A DNA stretch of 64,000 nucleotides from positions 16,986,110 through 17,050,109 of the forward strand of contig NC_049993.1 of assembly GCF_000003815.2 (NCBI RefSeq), in the 5' to 3' direction. The position numbers and the translations under genes were made by a program. This document shows positions 61,401 to 63,639 of this stretch, piece after piece. The notes beneath the pieces were generated by a model. The model did no database searches. It had not been told where the DNA came from and saw only the letters and a list, made by a program, of their open reading frames with translations. Numbering within the stretch: position 1 is the first letter of the stretch; each line of letters opens with the position of its first letter. This DNA comes from Branchiostoma floridae (lineage: Eukaryota > Chordata > Leptocardii > Amphioxiformes > Branchiostomatidae).

Positions 61401-63632
61401 AAAAACTGTCTGTTGACATTGTGTTGGTGGTGTGATGACTAGTTTCCGTTAAGGTAAAGGGGAATCTGATCTCACATTGAACGGCATGATCTTCAAAGTC
61501 TTACGTGATAAGTCTTGGAAAGGGAATTGTCTAGCATGGCCACAAAGGAAAATTGGTCCATCAATATATGATACCAGTATATCGATCACATTTACAGGGC
61601 TCCCTTAGAAATCAGTCTGCTAGACTGAAGGGACTACCCTACAAGATCAATAAAAATAGTAAAAATAAAATAAATATGAAAACAATATATGATATTTACT
61701 TTGAGCATTTTGTAAAGGTTTGTATTTCAGTTGCCTGATAGACAGTTGATATACAATTTCAATTTACTACAATTTCCGTCCTGCCCTGGGCTTGAATACT
61801 GTAGTCACATGAGACATCACCACCCACAGACAGTAACTGAGACTTGATCTGACATGAACTTTATGCTCGGTCACGAGCAAATGCTGATGATCATGCTACC
61901 AGACGCAAACAGCTGTGCCTAACGTTTGCCCGATCACTCATGGACTATGAGTTTAGAGACTGGTTACCGCCATCTAGGGTACAGATCACAGGCAGGGCGA
62001 CTCGCAATAACCACTAACTGTCCTGCCAGAAAGCTAACACCAATCGTTATCTCAAGTCCTGTGGCGTCGGGCGTGGCGTAACTGGTAGAGCGTTCGGCTC
62101 GGAACCTAGAGGTTCTGAGTTCGATCCCCGCCGTGCCACGCCCCGACGTTGTGCCCTTGGGAAAGGCACTTTACACGACCTTCCTCACTACACCCAGGTG
62201 TAAAAATGGGTACCTCCTGTCTGTACCGTGTATGTGGCACTGTTAATATAAGTTACCAAAACTTGAGTGCAGTACCACATTGTCCCAGTCTATACAAAAA
62301 GCAAAATAGAAAAAAAAAAGTCCTGCATTCCATACCTGACACGTCTTATCAATCAGTATGGTCAGTGGTATATTTTTGATATTGTAAATATGTTTGTAAA
62401 CAAGATACATGTCGATTTTACATAATGTATGTCTTACTGTTTTAAATGTTTAGGCTATACCACTTATACTTCCTGGCAAATTGAAATGTTCTTAATTATG
62501 AGTGTACATTGGTTTTAATTCAGTGGCAACACTGCGACCTCCAATAAAGTTATCTTGTATCATGATGATAAAATTACAGGAGACTATAGTTACAATCAGT
62601 GGACATTCTCTCACCTCACATCCAAGGGAAACTTGTTGAACTGTAGTTCGGCCTTGGTTGGGAACGAGGTTGTCATGATGTAGCCTCTGATTTGTAGCCT
62701 CGCCTCGAAAAAAAGGATCGATATGCCCAGCCCTCCCCAGGCTTGTACTCCTAGAGTGGGAGTCACTGACACCTGCAAGGAAAATTAAAGAAACTCAGTC
62801 ATTAAAACGTTCTGTGATAAGAATAATTGTTCATTTATGAATAAGCTTATCATGTATATACAAGACCCCTTTTGAAAACAGAAAGCCTTTTCTCTGATTG
62901 GCTGACAGCTGGTTATTAAGCTTTATTAAGGTTATTAAGCTTTGTTCTATATCTCTACTTTGTATTTTGTGTAATAGTTGTTGCCATACATTGTATCATG
63001 TACAATCGTCGTGCAATAAAGTTCTCTGTATCAGTAAGGTCCCCTTATTTCCCTTATTATCAGTTTCATTACTATTGTTATTTATTCATTTCATTTATTG
63101 TTTATCAATTTTGTGTTTGCATGTATATGTAACTGAGGGCTCCACTGCAAAGCAGTGCAATAGCACTGAGCTGGACCACCCTGAATAAAGATCACAGAAA
63201 TAAACCCTTTCCGCTAGACGGCAGTCGCGCTTCGCTCTCACTGTGACCTAAATAGGATATGTGTATCTTTCGCTTTCACACTGAGAATATCATACAAAAC
63301 GAAAAAGTGTGACCGAGAAGACAACAAAACACACTCTGTACAGTTCGTTGAGCGATATGTCAACTAGCGCCATCCTAGTGGAAAGGGGGTATATACGAAG
63401 AAAAAAAAAACTTGTGATATCCACGATGTCGTATAACTTACTCAAAGCCCCATAGAGTTTGTGCATATTATTCAGAAATCCATGGCCAGAACCGGTAATG
63501 CATTGGGACTGCCATAGGAAAGCAGCAATGGAATACAGTAAGTGTAAAAAATTATACTCACTGCAGCTTTCATTGAAAGCAGGCGAACGTTCGTGGAGAA
63601 TACCAGTCCAAAGCTTCCACCTGCTCCAAACC
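12604..63632 (-). CDS. Giant type I membrane protein, 61 coding exons in the window (5' end missing)
   Basis: I linked 61 exons from 63632 down to the stop at 12604. Every boundary uses an AG acceptor and a GT donor, except three GC donors, and all phases agree. The lengths sum to 11,075 nt, which is two leading bases plus 3,690 codons and a stop. The product has no recognised name. Its modules in order are an unknown N-terminal region, a PAN/Apple-like module, many FN3-like modules, a jelly-roll domain, Cys-rich and FN3-like segments, cadherin-like modules, two EGF-like modules, a single transmembrane helix and a short tail with NPAY. It probably acts at the cell surface in adhesion or ligand binding. 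Two TRIM genes sit in one of its introns. Exon coordinates are given in the block entries that follow. Confidence 0.88.
13558..13724. mobile_element. Fold-back MITE-like palindrome, 167 bp
   Basis: The two ends, ATGGACCGATCC at 13558-13569 and GGATCGGTCCAT at 13713-13724, are perfect reverse complements. Inner arms also pair (CCGTCAAAAA against TTTTTGACGG, TCGAACA against TGTTCGA). It lies in the intron between exons 59 and 60. A TA precedes the left end, but a matching TA on the right is offset. Confidence 0.7.
13934..14103 (-). CDS. Giant gene, exon 59: end of EGF-like module and transmembrane helix
   Basis: The exon opens VNGYVCHCEPGWPC, finishing the EGF-like module begun in exon 58. It continues with a hydrophobic run of about 24 residues centred on ITAGCLVALIILIVILKLL, followed by basic QKHKG, the stop-transfer pattern of a type I protein. 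It sits at about residues 3525-3580. The donor is CC before GTAAGT. The acceptor tract is a (CATT)n run that resembles a LINE 3' tail. Confidence 0.9.
14104..14210 (-). mobile_element. LINE-like 3' tail scrap at an exon acceptor
   Basis: On the minus strand the sequence reads CACAATAAAGGTCTTC followed by ATTCATTCATTGACCAG, then the exon. AATAAAGGTCTTCATTCATT-type ends are common in 3'-truncated non-LTR copies with short tandem tails. Confidence 0.5.
14479..15865 (-). CDS. Giant gene, exons 57-58: RSRR site, cadherin-like modules and EGF-like modules
   Basis: Exons 15629..15865 and 14479..15342 (864 nt, the largest). Exon 57 begins near HRSRRSEQRYFSG, with RSRR as a furin-type candidate, then reads QLVAKDPEDDDLVFRL. 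Exon 58 continues GTLRYKPALDFSG and VIDVRDENDTP, where D-x-N-D-x-P is the cadherin calcium-site motif. A second module of this type includes VGAYDVDAEDAVTL and YIPDQHFFGEDTVKFYAGD. The exon ends with an EGF-like module (CLNGGRC, CNCPVGFEGRHC) and the first half of another (CPKNYTCIDQ), completed in the next exon. Confidence 0.88.
16131..18695 (-). CDS. Giant gene, exons 51-56: membrane-proximal region of unknown fold
   Basis: Exons 18494..18695, 18271..18350, 17947..18054, 17451..17598, 16645..16787, 16131..16222. The chain is Asp/Ser-rich, with HVEPGRTLFTKVTACHAGHKC at the first junction and later FLKNRVRREYSK and LVFWRPDFEIWKD followed by HGTCT. RVRR is a possible proprotein-convertase site. 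I recognise no family here. Joins are Arg (AG+G), Arg (A+GA), Asp (G+AC), Arg (AG+A) and Asp (G+AT). The intron between exons 54 and 55 is a minisatellite. Confidence 0.85.
16830..17450. repeat. Intronic minisatellite, about 45-60 bp units, with (CA)n/(CG)n core
   Basis: Units repeat CATACCTGTCCTTGGTGCTG then AACACCATCCACACACA with substitutions, at least ten times. At about 17074-17112 there is a pure run of AC, then CG, then CA dinucleotides. Short minus-strand open frames here (Cys/Val-rich) are translations of the repeat. Confidence 0.85.
19236..21020 (-). CDS. Giant gene, exons 48-50: FN3-like modules
   Basis: Exons 20845..21020, 20073..20265, 19236..19412. Marks include IYIDVTSPVIENLFHVDL, VYWEGYDKESE, YYVTVRLVNGAGLVSE and VTVLLDPPDTSS. 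Junctions restore Gly (G+GC), keep phase 0, then restore Gly (G+GA). One SINE-type tRNA-derived copy, one very short LINE insertion and one LINE reverse-transcriptase scrap lie in the flanking introns, all outside splice sites. Confidence 0.87.
19521..19860 (-). pseudogene. Non-LTR retrotransposon C-terminal fragment (LINE reverse-transcriptase tail)
   Basis: A 94-codon open frame on the minus strand carries REWADLNRARCGVGRTRDN, then KWGRVNSAECRCGHPTQTM and EHITKDC. This W-x-LNR-x-R-x-G-x-GR...KWG...C-x-CG-x2-QT-x2-H pattern is familiar from the C-terminal ends of LINE polyproteins. There is no upstream reverse-transcriptase domain, so it is a fragment. It lies in an intron of the giant gene, same strand. 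Confidence 0.75.
20650..20818 (-). mobile_element. tRNA-derived SINE, copy 1 (head plus part of body)
   Basis: On the minus strand the head reads GCGTGGCGTAATCGGCAGCG, and a B-box-like GGTTCGAACC lies in reverse at about 20757-20766. The body continues TTGGGAAAGGCACTTAACACGA. It is related to copies at about 53760, 58603 and 62062. Confidence 0.75.
21174..21260 (+). mobile_element. Very short 3' LINE insertion with exact target duplication
   Basis: The 13-mer AACTGTGTAGTCT occurs at 21161-21173 and again at 21261-21273. Between them are 87 bp ending TTTCAATAAAGAAAAAAAAA, a poly(A)-tailed 3' end. It lies in the intron between exons 47 and 48. Confidence 0.85.
21527..21797 (-). CDS. Giant gene, exon 47: Cys-rich segment plus coding minisatellite
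   Basis: The exon opens VAKPCVPCSARC, then CDVLGCDPDCDADE (seven Cys in about 25 residues). It then carries four 30-bp repeats encoding the decamer VQDSNTSVQA with small changes, before returning to an FN3-like strand (VYYLTVRAVAG). The acceptor follows CTCTCCACCAG, and the donor is G before GTAAGT. The repeat is in frame and so tolerated. It probably forms a Ser/Thr/Asn-rich flexible loop with N-glycosylation sequons (NTS, NTT). Confidence 0.88.
21945..22860 (-). mobile_element. Dispersed repeat element, copy 2 (reverse orientation)
   Basis: The left end (TATTTCAGCCATACATAGTATGG, then GTATTCGTAATG and (TTTC)n) is the reverse complement of the right end of copy 1 at 1630-1680. Internal modules of about 160 bp repeat GACCAAAAAAGGACACTTTTGG. 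Its right part (CCAATCAGCGAAGAGGAGG, CTAATTAATATTCATAAGCG) recurs at about 23385-23430. Confidence 0.7.
23110..23880. repeat. Partial repeat copies related to 22500-23110
   Basis: Blocks from the preceding element recur: CCTGTACCCTGGTAT, AAGTAAAATTTTTGGCATAAA, CCAATCAGCGAAGAGG, CATATCTACGATAATCG, and a GCTGCGC then GTTAGC then CGTGCGACT block seen at both 23085-23115 and 23845-23872. This is a locally duplicated repeat, not a gene. Confidence 0.6.
23881..25430. other. Remainder of the large intron 46, no exon accepted
   Basis: A minus-strand open segment (about 23890-24025) has a good acceptor but the wrong phase for the flanking exons, so it is not annotated. A phrase CTGCCAGAGTTTCAGCCCAATAAAA at about 24557 resembles one at about 63670, suggesting another dispersed repeat. 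Confidence 0.4.
25437..26526 (-). CDS. Giant gene, exons 44-46: second half of the jelly-roll (LamG/GH16-like) domain
   Basis: Exons 26369..26526, 25762..25940, 25437..25566. Telling segments are DSPSYVGLWCRFDNGTEA, AWHKYTLQFMEERI, then RSVRLYIDGQLKAVL, a W-H-x-Y then IDG strand pair usual in concanavalin-like folds. The acceptor of exon 46 is the first of two nearby AGs (25566), because the second brings an in-frame stop. The exon ends TTC AGA GAG before GTTAGT in phase 0 and joins directly to 21797. The intervening 3.6-kb intron is full of repeats. Confidence 0.85.
25985..26125. mobile_element. Possible LINE 3' remnant
   Basis: A GC-richer block that ends AAGAGCCAGGATGAGTGAGTGA, in the style of a non-LTR coding end with a short tandem tail. 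There is no support beyond this. Confidence 0.3.
26874..28101 (-). CDS. Giant gene, exons 41-43: degenerate EIDxE-like strand and duplicated acidic/Thr-rich linker
   Basis: Exons 27861..28101, 27441..27635, 26874..27062. Exon 41 opens IDIIAASGE and continues TSVVFWDGPEG, in the manner of GH16 strands around the catalytic EIDxE, but the second Glu is not present. The rest is low-complexity linker. Phrases recur across the three exons: VVGDH, SSSxENC then CQP, VTxTAxx, CTSPTxExQxSTExPTST. They therefore look like serial duplicates of one linker cassette, with Cys pairs (CNCSC, CGCC) that may pair locally. The linker interrupts the jelly-roll domain, which resumes in exon 44. Confidence 0.8.
28356..29945 (-). 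CDS. Giant gene, exons 37-40: last long-array FN3 module and start of a jelly-roll domain
   Basis: Exons 29736..29945 (or starting at 29948, since two CAG acceptors lie in tandem), 29197..29371, 28721..28872, 28356..28475. Exons 37-38 give a full FN3-like module (VLWNGYHDNTSDIARYEVAL, YYVTFRAINRAALV, LLDLRDPVAGDVMDG). Exons 39-40 change character: IHLPNPAGDPCP, LWGVSGERRILFDPEQ, then a segment ending SGAYSTEVDG and GQYE. With exon 41 this resembles the first strands of a GH16 or laminin-G-type jelly roll. Assignment to that fold is inference. Confidence 0.8.
30125..30360 (-). mobile_element. Probable LINE or SINE 3' end
   Basis: On the minus strand the end reads CAGCCTGGTTAATAAAGATAAAC. It is preceded by ACATAAAGTT phrases repeated about every 55-60 bp. 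No coding content. Confidence 0.4.
30429..34933 (-). CDS. Giant gene, exons 27-36: FN3-like modules
   Basis: Exons 34687..34933, 34202..34417, 33962..34055, 33613..33733, 33262..33407, 32626..32762, 32000..32269, 31421..31691, 31023..31152, 30429..30686. Module marks include VDPTPPVAGDVI, CTWHGFRDEES, FGVGTEEG, VDGTPPVPGTVV, YEVAVGTVPG, YYTVVRATNQLG, YYVTVRAVSLASS and IDTSPPVEGRV. Exon 34687..34933 most likely ends AAA G before GCATGG (GC donor). Reading on to a later GT donor would not keep phase. For exon 31421..31691 the donor GTGCGC was preferred over the upstream GTACAA because only the former matches the next exon's phase. Confidence 0.85.
32820..32925. repeat. Small repeat with TTTAAGTTCGCGAG motifs
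   Basis: TTAAGTTCGCGA recurs three times in 50 bp and appears inverted as ACTCGCGAAC. A relative occurs at 40265-40365 (ACTGTAAATGCATTTTAGTTC then GCGG). Probably a MITE family. Confidence 0.5.
35315..40754 (-). CDS. Giant gene, exons 18-26: FN3-like modules
   Basis: Exons 40504..40754, 39987..40111, 39482..39650, 38927..39086, 38356..38521, 37885..38023, 36512..36641, 35965..36110, 35315..35599. All nine are in phase. Repeated marks include YTLDTTAP, VNWEFEDAESGLDHYKLAVF, RYSVRVSAVNRAGL, VDPTPPS, YYVTVKAQNGAGAFS, AHYEWAVGTA, YYTTVRAITGAGD and VDITPPQ. Each module is usually split over two exons, once between the TPP strand and the Trp strand and once before the YYVTV strand. Introns here hold a LINE endonuclease fragment (36849-37683) and a LINE 3' end (35604-35935). 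Confidence 0.88.
35604..35935 (-). pseudogene. LINE 3' end with reverse-transcriptase C-terminal relic
   Basis: On the minus strand the frame reads FNYRSVKLWNLLPRFQDCL, then a stop. This has the W-N-x-LP pattern at the C-terminus of CR1/Jockey-type ORF2. The segment runs on to TCAATAAACTTAATAAACG directly upstream of the acceptor of exon 26 (35599). Confidence 0.65.
36837..37695 (+). pseudogene. Non-LTR retrotransposon fragment: APE-type endonuclease and linker, frameshifted
   Basis: The plus frame 36841-37488 contains SCHAPHNCSSDDDAIEFYEK, then IIGGDMNAQI (catalytic D-x-N) and NPVGSDHRIV (catalytic SDH), the core of the LINE endonuclease. At about 37440 the frame shifts by one, and the linker (SMIDDKILTNFENLPPEEQ, then IDPVVAARKATLRA) continues until a stop at 37696. 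The reverse transcriptase is missing. A 12-bp repeat AGCTTTGACGTA flanks it at 36837-36848 and 37684-37695. It is antisense to the host gene, in the intron between exons 23 and 24. Confidence 0.85.
40755..43014. other. 2.26-kb intron 17, repeat-like
   Basis: No exon fits. Sequence near 41045 (AAATCCCCGCTTTCACGGGA) and near 42845 (TCCCACAAGTGGGGATTTTT) are imperfect inverted matches. They may be the ends of a decayed DNA element of about 1.8 kb. No transposase-like frame is visible. Confidence 0.35.
43015..44998 (-). CDS. Giant gene, exons 14-17: FN3-like modules
   Basis: Exons 44832..44998, 44297..44470, 43786..43980, 43015..43194. Module marks include LVDMTPPIPGTVHDG, CASWKDFHDEESGI, YMWGVGTA, LQHGRTYYSTLVAFN, YDATPPEEGWVKDG and WGNFQDPESDIADYEV. 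The last exon ends AAT G before GCAAGT, a textbook GC donor. The next exon (40754) begins GT AAC, giving Gly-Asn at the join. Partial copies of exon 43786..43980 lie in the intron that follows it (43520-43780). Confidence 0.88.
43520..43785. repeat. Two partial copies of exon 16 with telomere-like spacer
   Basis: Blocks at about 43525-43597 and 43633-43705 copy the 3' 70 bp of exon 43786..43980, including the donor side (plus strand: GACACAGACACGTTCTTCCT, then GGTTGAAGGCGACCAGG). Each is followed by GTTATGGTTAGG-type hexamer runs that fill about 43600-43780. Confidence 0.85.
44999..46191. other. Intron 13, promoter side of the first TRIM gene
   Basis: No exon seen. Around 45780-45830 the phrase GGATGTGATGGAAACTACGT recurs at about 49866-49888 (CATGTGATGGAAACTACGTC), upstream of the second TRIM gene. 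The duplicated unit thus includes 5' flanking DNA of at least about 360 bp. Confidence 0.5.
46192..48360 (+). CDS. TRIM2/TRIM3-type RING E3 ubiquitin ligase, intronless (722 aa)
   Basis: The ATG start (CACAATGGCG) opens a single exon. The RING at residues 18-59 keeps all eight ligands (CPVC, C-x-H-x2-C-x2-C, CPTC). A first B-box-like zinc site follows at about 95-135 (CQVC, CADC, CESC). The second is at about 160-200 (HCDKHKKYELEFYCESC, then ACTVVDHRPGKDH). A coiled coil runs to about 355. A filamin-type Ig domain spans about 372-462 (GSPFDVQV end), and six NHL repeats fill 470-722 (DGPLGVAVNKDGNIAVVE and so on). This is the TRIM2/3/TRIM71 architecture, a cytoplasmic ubiquitin ligase with a beta-propeller for substrates or RNA. 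It is a tandem paralogue of the gene at 50001, and both lie in an intron of the giant gene on the other strand. Confidence 0.95.
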   Translation: MASKMKEFTEFNEQFLTCPVCMLHFRDPRVLPCLHTFCRECLQEWTTKQQPLECPTCRTQVSLPDQGVDGLRTNFFVNNLLDFVAAKKGAEPGVPCQVCKGNMEGSKSWCADCAILMCESCNLVHRQLPFSKDHEVISEETLKAEKDVRKVYGKQHCDKHKKYELEFYCESCKALVCTACTVVDHRPGKDHNPIEITPAAQKKKESLQALLQDIDPRLREIQASVKEFERKISNLAPSKEVATDQAKSYFRQIIGLLQKREREILSQIDEQSRADGKALQTKKEAIEFELAGLTSAQTFCQQAVEHGSEVHILEVGNQVQTRVETLLAKQLDLESDWSEFQFVENTAVTDFQKQVRDLGGVKTNFKVFLKPAVQGFPCFANLLTRSTEGRSCITNSEAITTNMNDPSGKNVPTKLQMKSDGVLEITYIPKATGNHRLEVKVNSQQVPGSPFDVQVHGKDAPAFTIGQMGNRVEELDGPLGVAVNKDGNIAVVERVSKRVKIFDAKTGQSLCSFPIESDCPFGIAVDSNERVFVTSFGENYGIRRYSKEGKLLNTFKSGCMKNTLGVAVLQDGRMVVADREQKSCLLLQPDGSLIREIGKGQLQSPAFVSVDESRDMMFVTDIEAHKVFVFDLDGNQTFTFGTKGQNEGELKTPIGLTLDQTGNIIVVNNDGGRIQMFGPDGTFIRTVATVKGGSPYGITLTPDGYIAVACYTGQCVKFYRYN
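48361..48890 (+). pseudogene. 3' flank of TRIM 1 with faint NHL relic
   Basis: TATACGTCACAGACACAC occurs here and at 52253-52272, and CACACGG follows in both, so the 3' flanks are duplicated. At about 48588-48650, TTTGGATCTGACTGGACTTG then TGACAGTTAAAATAGG aligns with the last NHL repeat of the gene (TTCGGGCCTGACGGGACTTT, then GACAGTTAAAGG). This is a decayed C-terminal fragment. Confidence 0.5.
48895..49327. mobile_element. hAT-type MITE, 433 bp, with exact 8-bp target duplication
   Basis: The left end TAGGGGTGGGTACCGGTAC and the reverse complement of the right end, TAGGGCTGGGTATCGGTAC, are near-perfect terminal inverted repeats. GTGAGAGA stands immediately outside on both sides (48887-48894 and 49328-49335), the 8-bp duplication expected of hAT transposases. 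The interior holds self-complementary GGTCCAGGTCC runs and no gene. It lies between the two TRIM genes and is absent beyond the second, so it arrived after their duplication. Confidence 0.92.
49336..50000. other. 5' flank of the second TRIM gene
   Basis: No gene seen. It carries the GTGATGGAAACTACGTC block shared with the first TRIM's upstream DNA. Confidence 0.4.
50001..52166 (+). CDS. TRIM2/TRIM3-type RING E3 ubiquitin ligase, intronless paralogue (721 aa)
   Basis: The ATG at 50001 (ACAATGGCGAGTAAA) matches the start of the first gene. The open frame extends 10 codons further upstream but without an ATG. The domain order is the same: RING (CSICMRHF, CLHTFCRECL, CPTC), two B-box zinc sites (CQVC, CADC and HCQKHKNQELVFYCESC), coiled coil, filamin domain, six NHL repeats ending VACYTGQCVKFYRYN as in the first gene. 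The N-terminal and coiled-coil halves are nearly identical to gene 1, while NHL blades differ more (FDLGGKLKIDFGKKGQ against FDLDGNQTFTFGTKGQ). This suggests substrate-side divergence. Confidence 0.95.
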   Translation: MASKFPTSDDFDELFLTCSICMRHFQDPRVLPCLHTFCRECLQERAAKQQPLECPTCRTQVSLPDQGVDGLKTNFYVNNLLDFAAAKKGSGAPCQVCKKSVEGSKSWCADCAILMCESCTMLHRNFPFSKDHEVTTEETLKAEGGISSFHRKRHCQKHKNQELVFYCESCKALVCTACTVVDHRPGKDHNPVEIATVAQKKKESLQALLQDIDPRLREIQASVKEVERKMANLAPSKEVATDQAKSYFRQIIDLLQKRERDILSQIDEQCRADGKALQTKKEAIEFELAGLTSAQTFCQQAVEHGSDVHILEVGNQVQTRVETLLTKQLDLESDWSEFQFVERTAVADIAEKVQDLGGVNTNFKVEVKPAVQGFRCFAKLLTLNSEGRSLVTNSEAITANMSDPSGKDVPTKVQMKSGGVWEISYVPNAMRNHRLEVKVNSKQVPGSPFEVQVHGKDTPALSIGQKSSGVEELDGPLSVAVDKDGNIAVVERPNKRVQIFDADTGQPLSTFPVDGECPFGIDVDFTGRVFVTSFGDNYGIRCYSKKGKLLKTLKPDCIKHPLGVAVLKDGRMVVADRTQKSCFLLKPDGSLIREIGKGQLQGPIYVSVKESRDMMIVTDGTAHKTFVFDLGGKLKIDFGKKGQIDGEFKSPAGVVVDRRGNIIVVNHSGGRIQMFGPDGTFIRTVTTVKAGSPNHGITLTPDGYIAVACYTGQCVKFYRYN
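52167..52690 (+). pseudogene. 3' flank of TRIM 2 with NHL-end relic
   Basis: At about 52440-52510, GGTGTTTGGGCCTGATTGG then ACTTTGGTTCGGACTGTAGC matches the last NHL repeat coding sequence. A plus open frame (52443-52676) begins in this relic and then loses similarity. It parallels the fainter relic after TRIM 1. Confidence 0.55.
53349..56059 (-). CDS. Giant gene, exons 9-13: first FN3-like modules
   Basis: Exons 55936..56059, 55207..55378, 54780..54874, 54288..54458, 53349..53529. Junction codons are all restored, for example GAT across 54288/53529. The sequence shows the module signature repeated throughout this protein: a VDFVPPSPG or IDTTPP start, a tryptophan in ANWDGFHDDETGI, a WTVGT-type strand, then DGFYHVSVRAVN. 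An extra Cys-containing loop (EVCEEFVPDEWEDRC) sits in the first module. After 53349 the gene crosses an intron of about 8.35 kb. The next exon (44998) completes AG+T as Ser, giving VEYNVSDPLSNI. Confidence 0.88.
53760..53890 (-). mobile_element. tRNA-derived SINE, copy 2
   Basis: Plus strand CCTAAAGGCACAAGATCGGTGACACG, then GATTCGAACTCGAGACTCC, then GTGCCACGCG: reverse of the head seen in the other copies. Confidence 0.75.
54047..54115 (-). repeat. Partial copy of exon 12 (donor half)
   Basis: Plus strand CTGACCGTCCAGCTGCAGAG, then GGTAGGCGAGCCCCTGGTG and CATCCTCCCCGTA, copies 54285-54345. The donor GT context is intact but no acceptor is present. Confidence 0.85.
55515..55580 (-). repeat. 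Partial copy of exon 10 (acceptor side)
   Basis: Plus strand TCAGGATGTTCACATAGCCCAG, then TTGTGGTTAAG, resembles the beginning of exon 55207..55378 and its acceptor (TCAGGATGTTCGTGTAGCC, then TGGTTATGGTTAA). It lies upstream in the same intron. Confidence 0.7.
56337..56512 (-). CDS. Giant gene, exon 8: PAN/Apple-like module
   Basis: Two leading bases complete a Gly codon, and the exon ends ATG TAC AGG before GTATGG. About 58 residues include the spacing CARDCLALPSTKCLSFNYD, then GRCELLEE. This is the core pattern of PAN/Apple domains (C-x3-C, C-x-S-F-x-Y, then C-x-L), which bind protein or carbohydrate ligands. It falls at about residues 346-404 of the window protein. A flanking Phe/Tyr-rich segment continues into exon 55936..56059 (DGIFHNFERLG). 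Confidence 0.75.
56930..63632 (-). CDS. Giant gene, exons 1-7: N-terminal region in this window
   Basis: Exons 63562..63632, 62615..62772, 60800..61016, 58918..59061, 58211..58303, 57525..57731, 56930..57077. The first three encode Gly- and Leu-rich, beta-like sequence (TPTLGVQAWGGLGISILFF, then VSIRMDMNLVPLRLELRG) that I do not recognise. After DKTPPDFSIYASV the chain becomes FN3-like (VDLTYSVGVTRGG, then PLYFTVTGTNSAKL, then the Cys-containing CELPTYDVTLP). Exon 57525..57731 is followed by a GC donor (AAG then GCAAGA); the GT donors further downstream would add residues that fit less well. The first exon needs two bases from an upstream exon beyond the window, so the start codon and signal peptide are not present here. 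Confidence 0.8.
58603..58880 (-). mobile_element. tRNA-derived SINE, copy 3 (near full length, reverse)
   Basis: Body, then tRNA-like head with ATCGAACTCGGGACC and GAGCCTTACGCTCTACCA in reverse. The flanks GAAGAGTAAT (58593) and GAAGAGTTAT (58881) form a 9-of-10 target duplication. Confidence 0.85.
59760..60470. repeat. Tandem repeat, about 160-190 bp units, four copies
   Basis: The phrase AAAGTTCAAAGTTGTC or a close variant appears near 59800, 59975, 60135 and 60315. Each is preceded by CTTTATATTGAAGACC and followed by a CTAAAATGTCG-like block and TCACTTTGT. It lies in the intron between exons 3 and 4. Confidence 0.75.
60567..60645 (-). repeat. Partial copy of exon 3 (donor side)
   Basis: Seventy-odd bases (plus: GAGGCATAGATGGAGAAATC, then AGGAGGCGTTTTGTCCGGC, then TTGCAAATATCGTCGC) are nearly identical to 60803-60875, the 3' end of exon 60800..61016, including the donor ACGTACCTTTAC. 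Confidence 0.9.
61008..61270 (-). repeat. Tandem duplication across the exon 3 acceptor
   Basis: The block CATACGGATACTGGAAAATAG, then CATAGTGGAGCAAAACATGAG and GTTTGCGTCTTTGGCAGAAT, occurs at 61008-61067 and again at 61140-61202. ATAAATCAAACTC-like ends follow both. The second copy carries the first few codons of the exon and its acceptor. Confidence 0.88.
61275..62053. other. Intron 2, no exon seen
   Basis: A block at about 61860-62040 (GGTCACGAGCAAATGCTGATG, then GATCACTCATGGACTATGAG) reads like an old LINE coding scrap but cannot be placed. Confidence 0.3.
62062..62317 (+). mobile_element. tRNA-derived SINE, copy 4 (full length)
   Basis: The tRNA-like head has an A box (TGGCGTAACTGGTAGAGCG) and a B box (GAGTTCGATCC). 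A body follows with TTGGGAAAGGCACTTTACACG and GGTGTAAAAATGGGTACC, ending in an A-rich tail. AAGTCCTG flanks it at 62054-62061 and 62318-62325. RNA polymerase III promoter boxes are thus present in the sequence. Confidence 0.9.
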
Positions 63633-63639
63633 CTGCGGA

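Noticed and set aside
62066-62140. Candidate tRNA gene
   Set aside because: The A and B boxes are present, but the sequence continues into a SINE body with an A tail and target duplication and does not end in a tRNA terminator.
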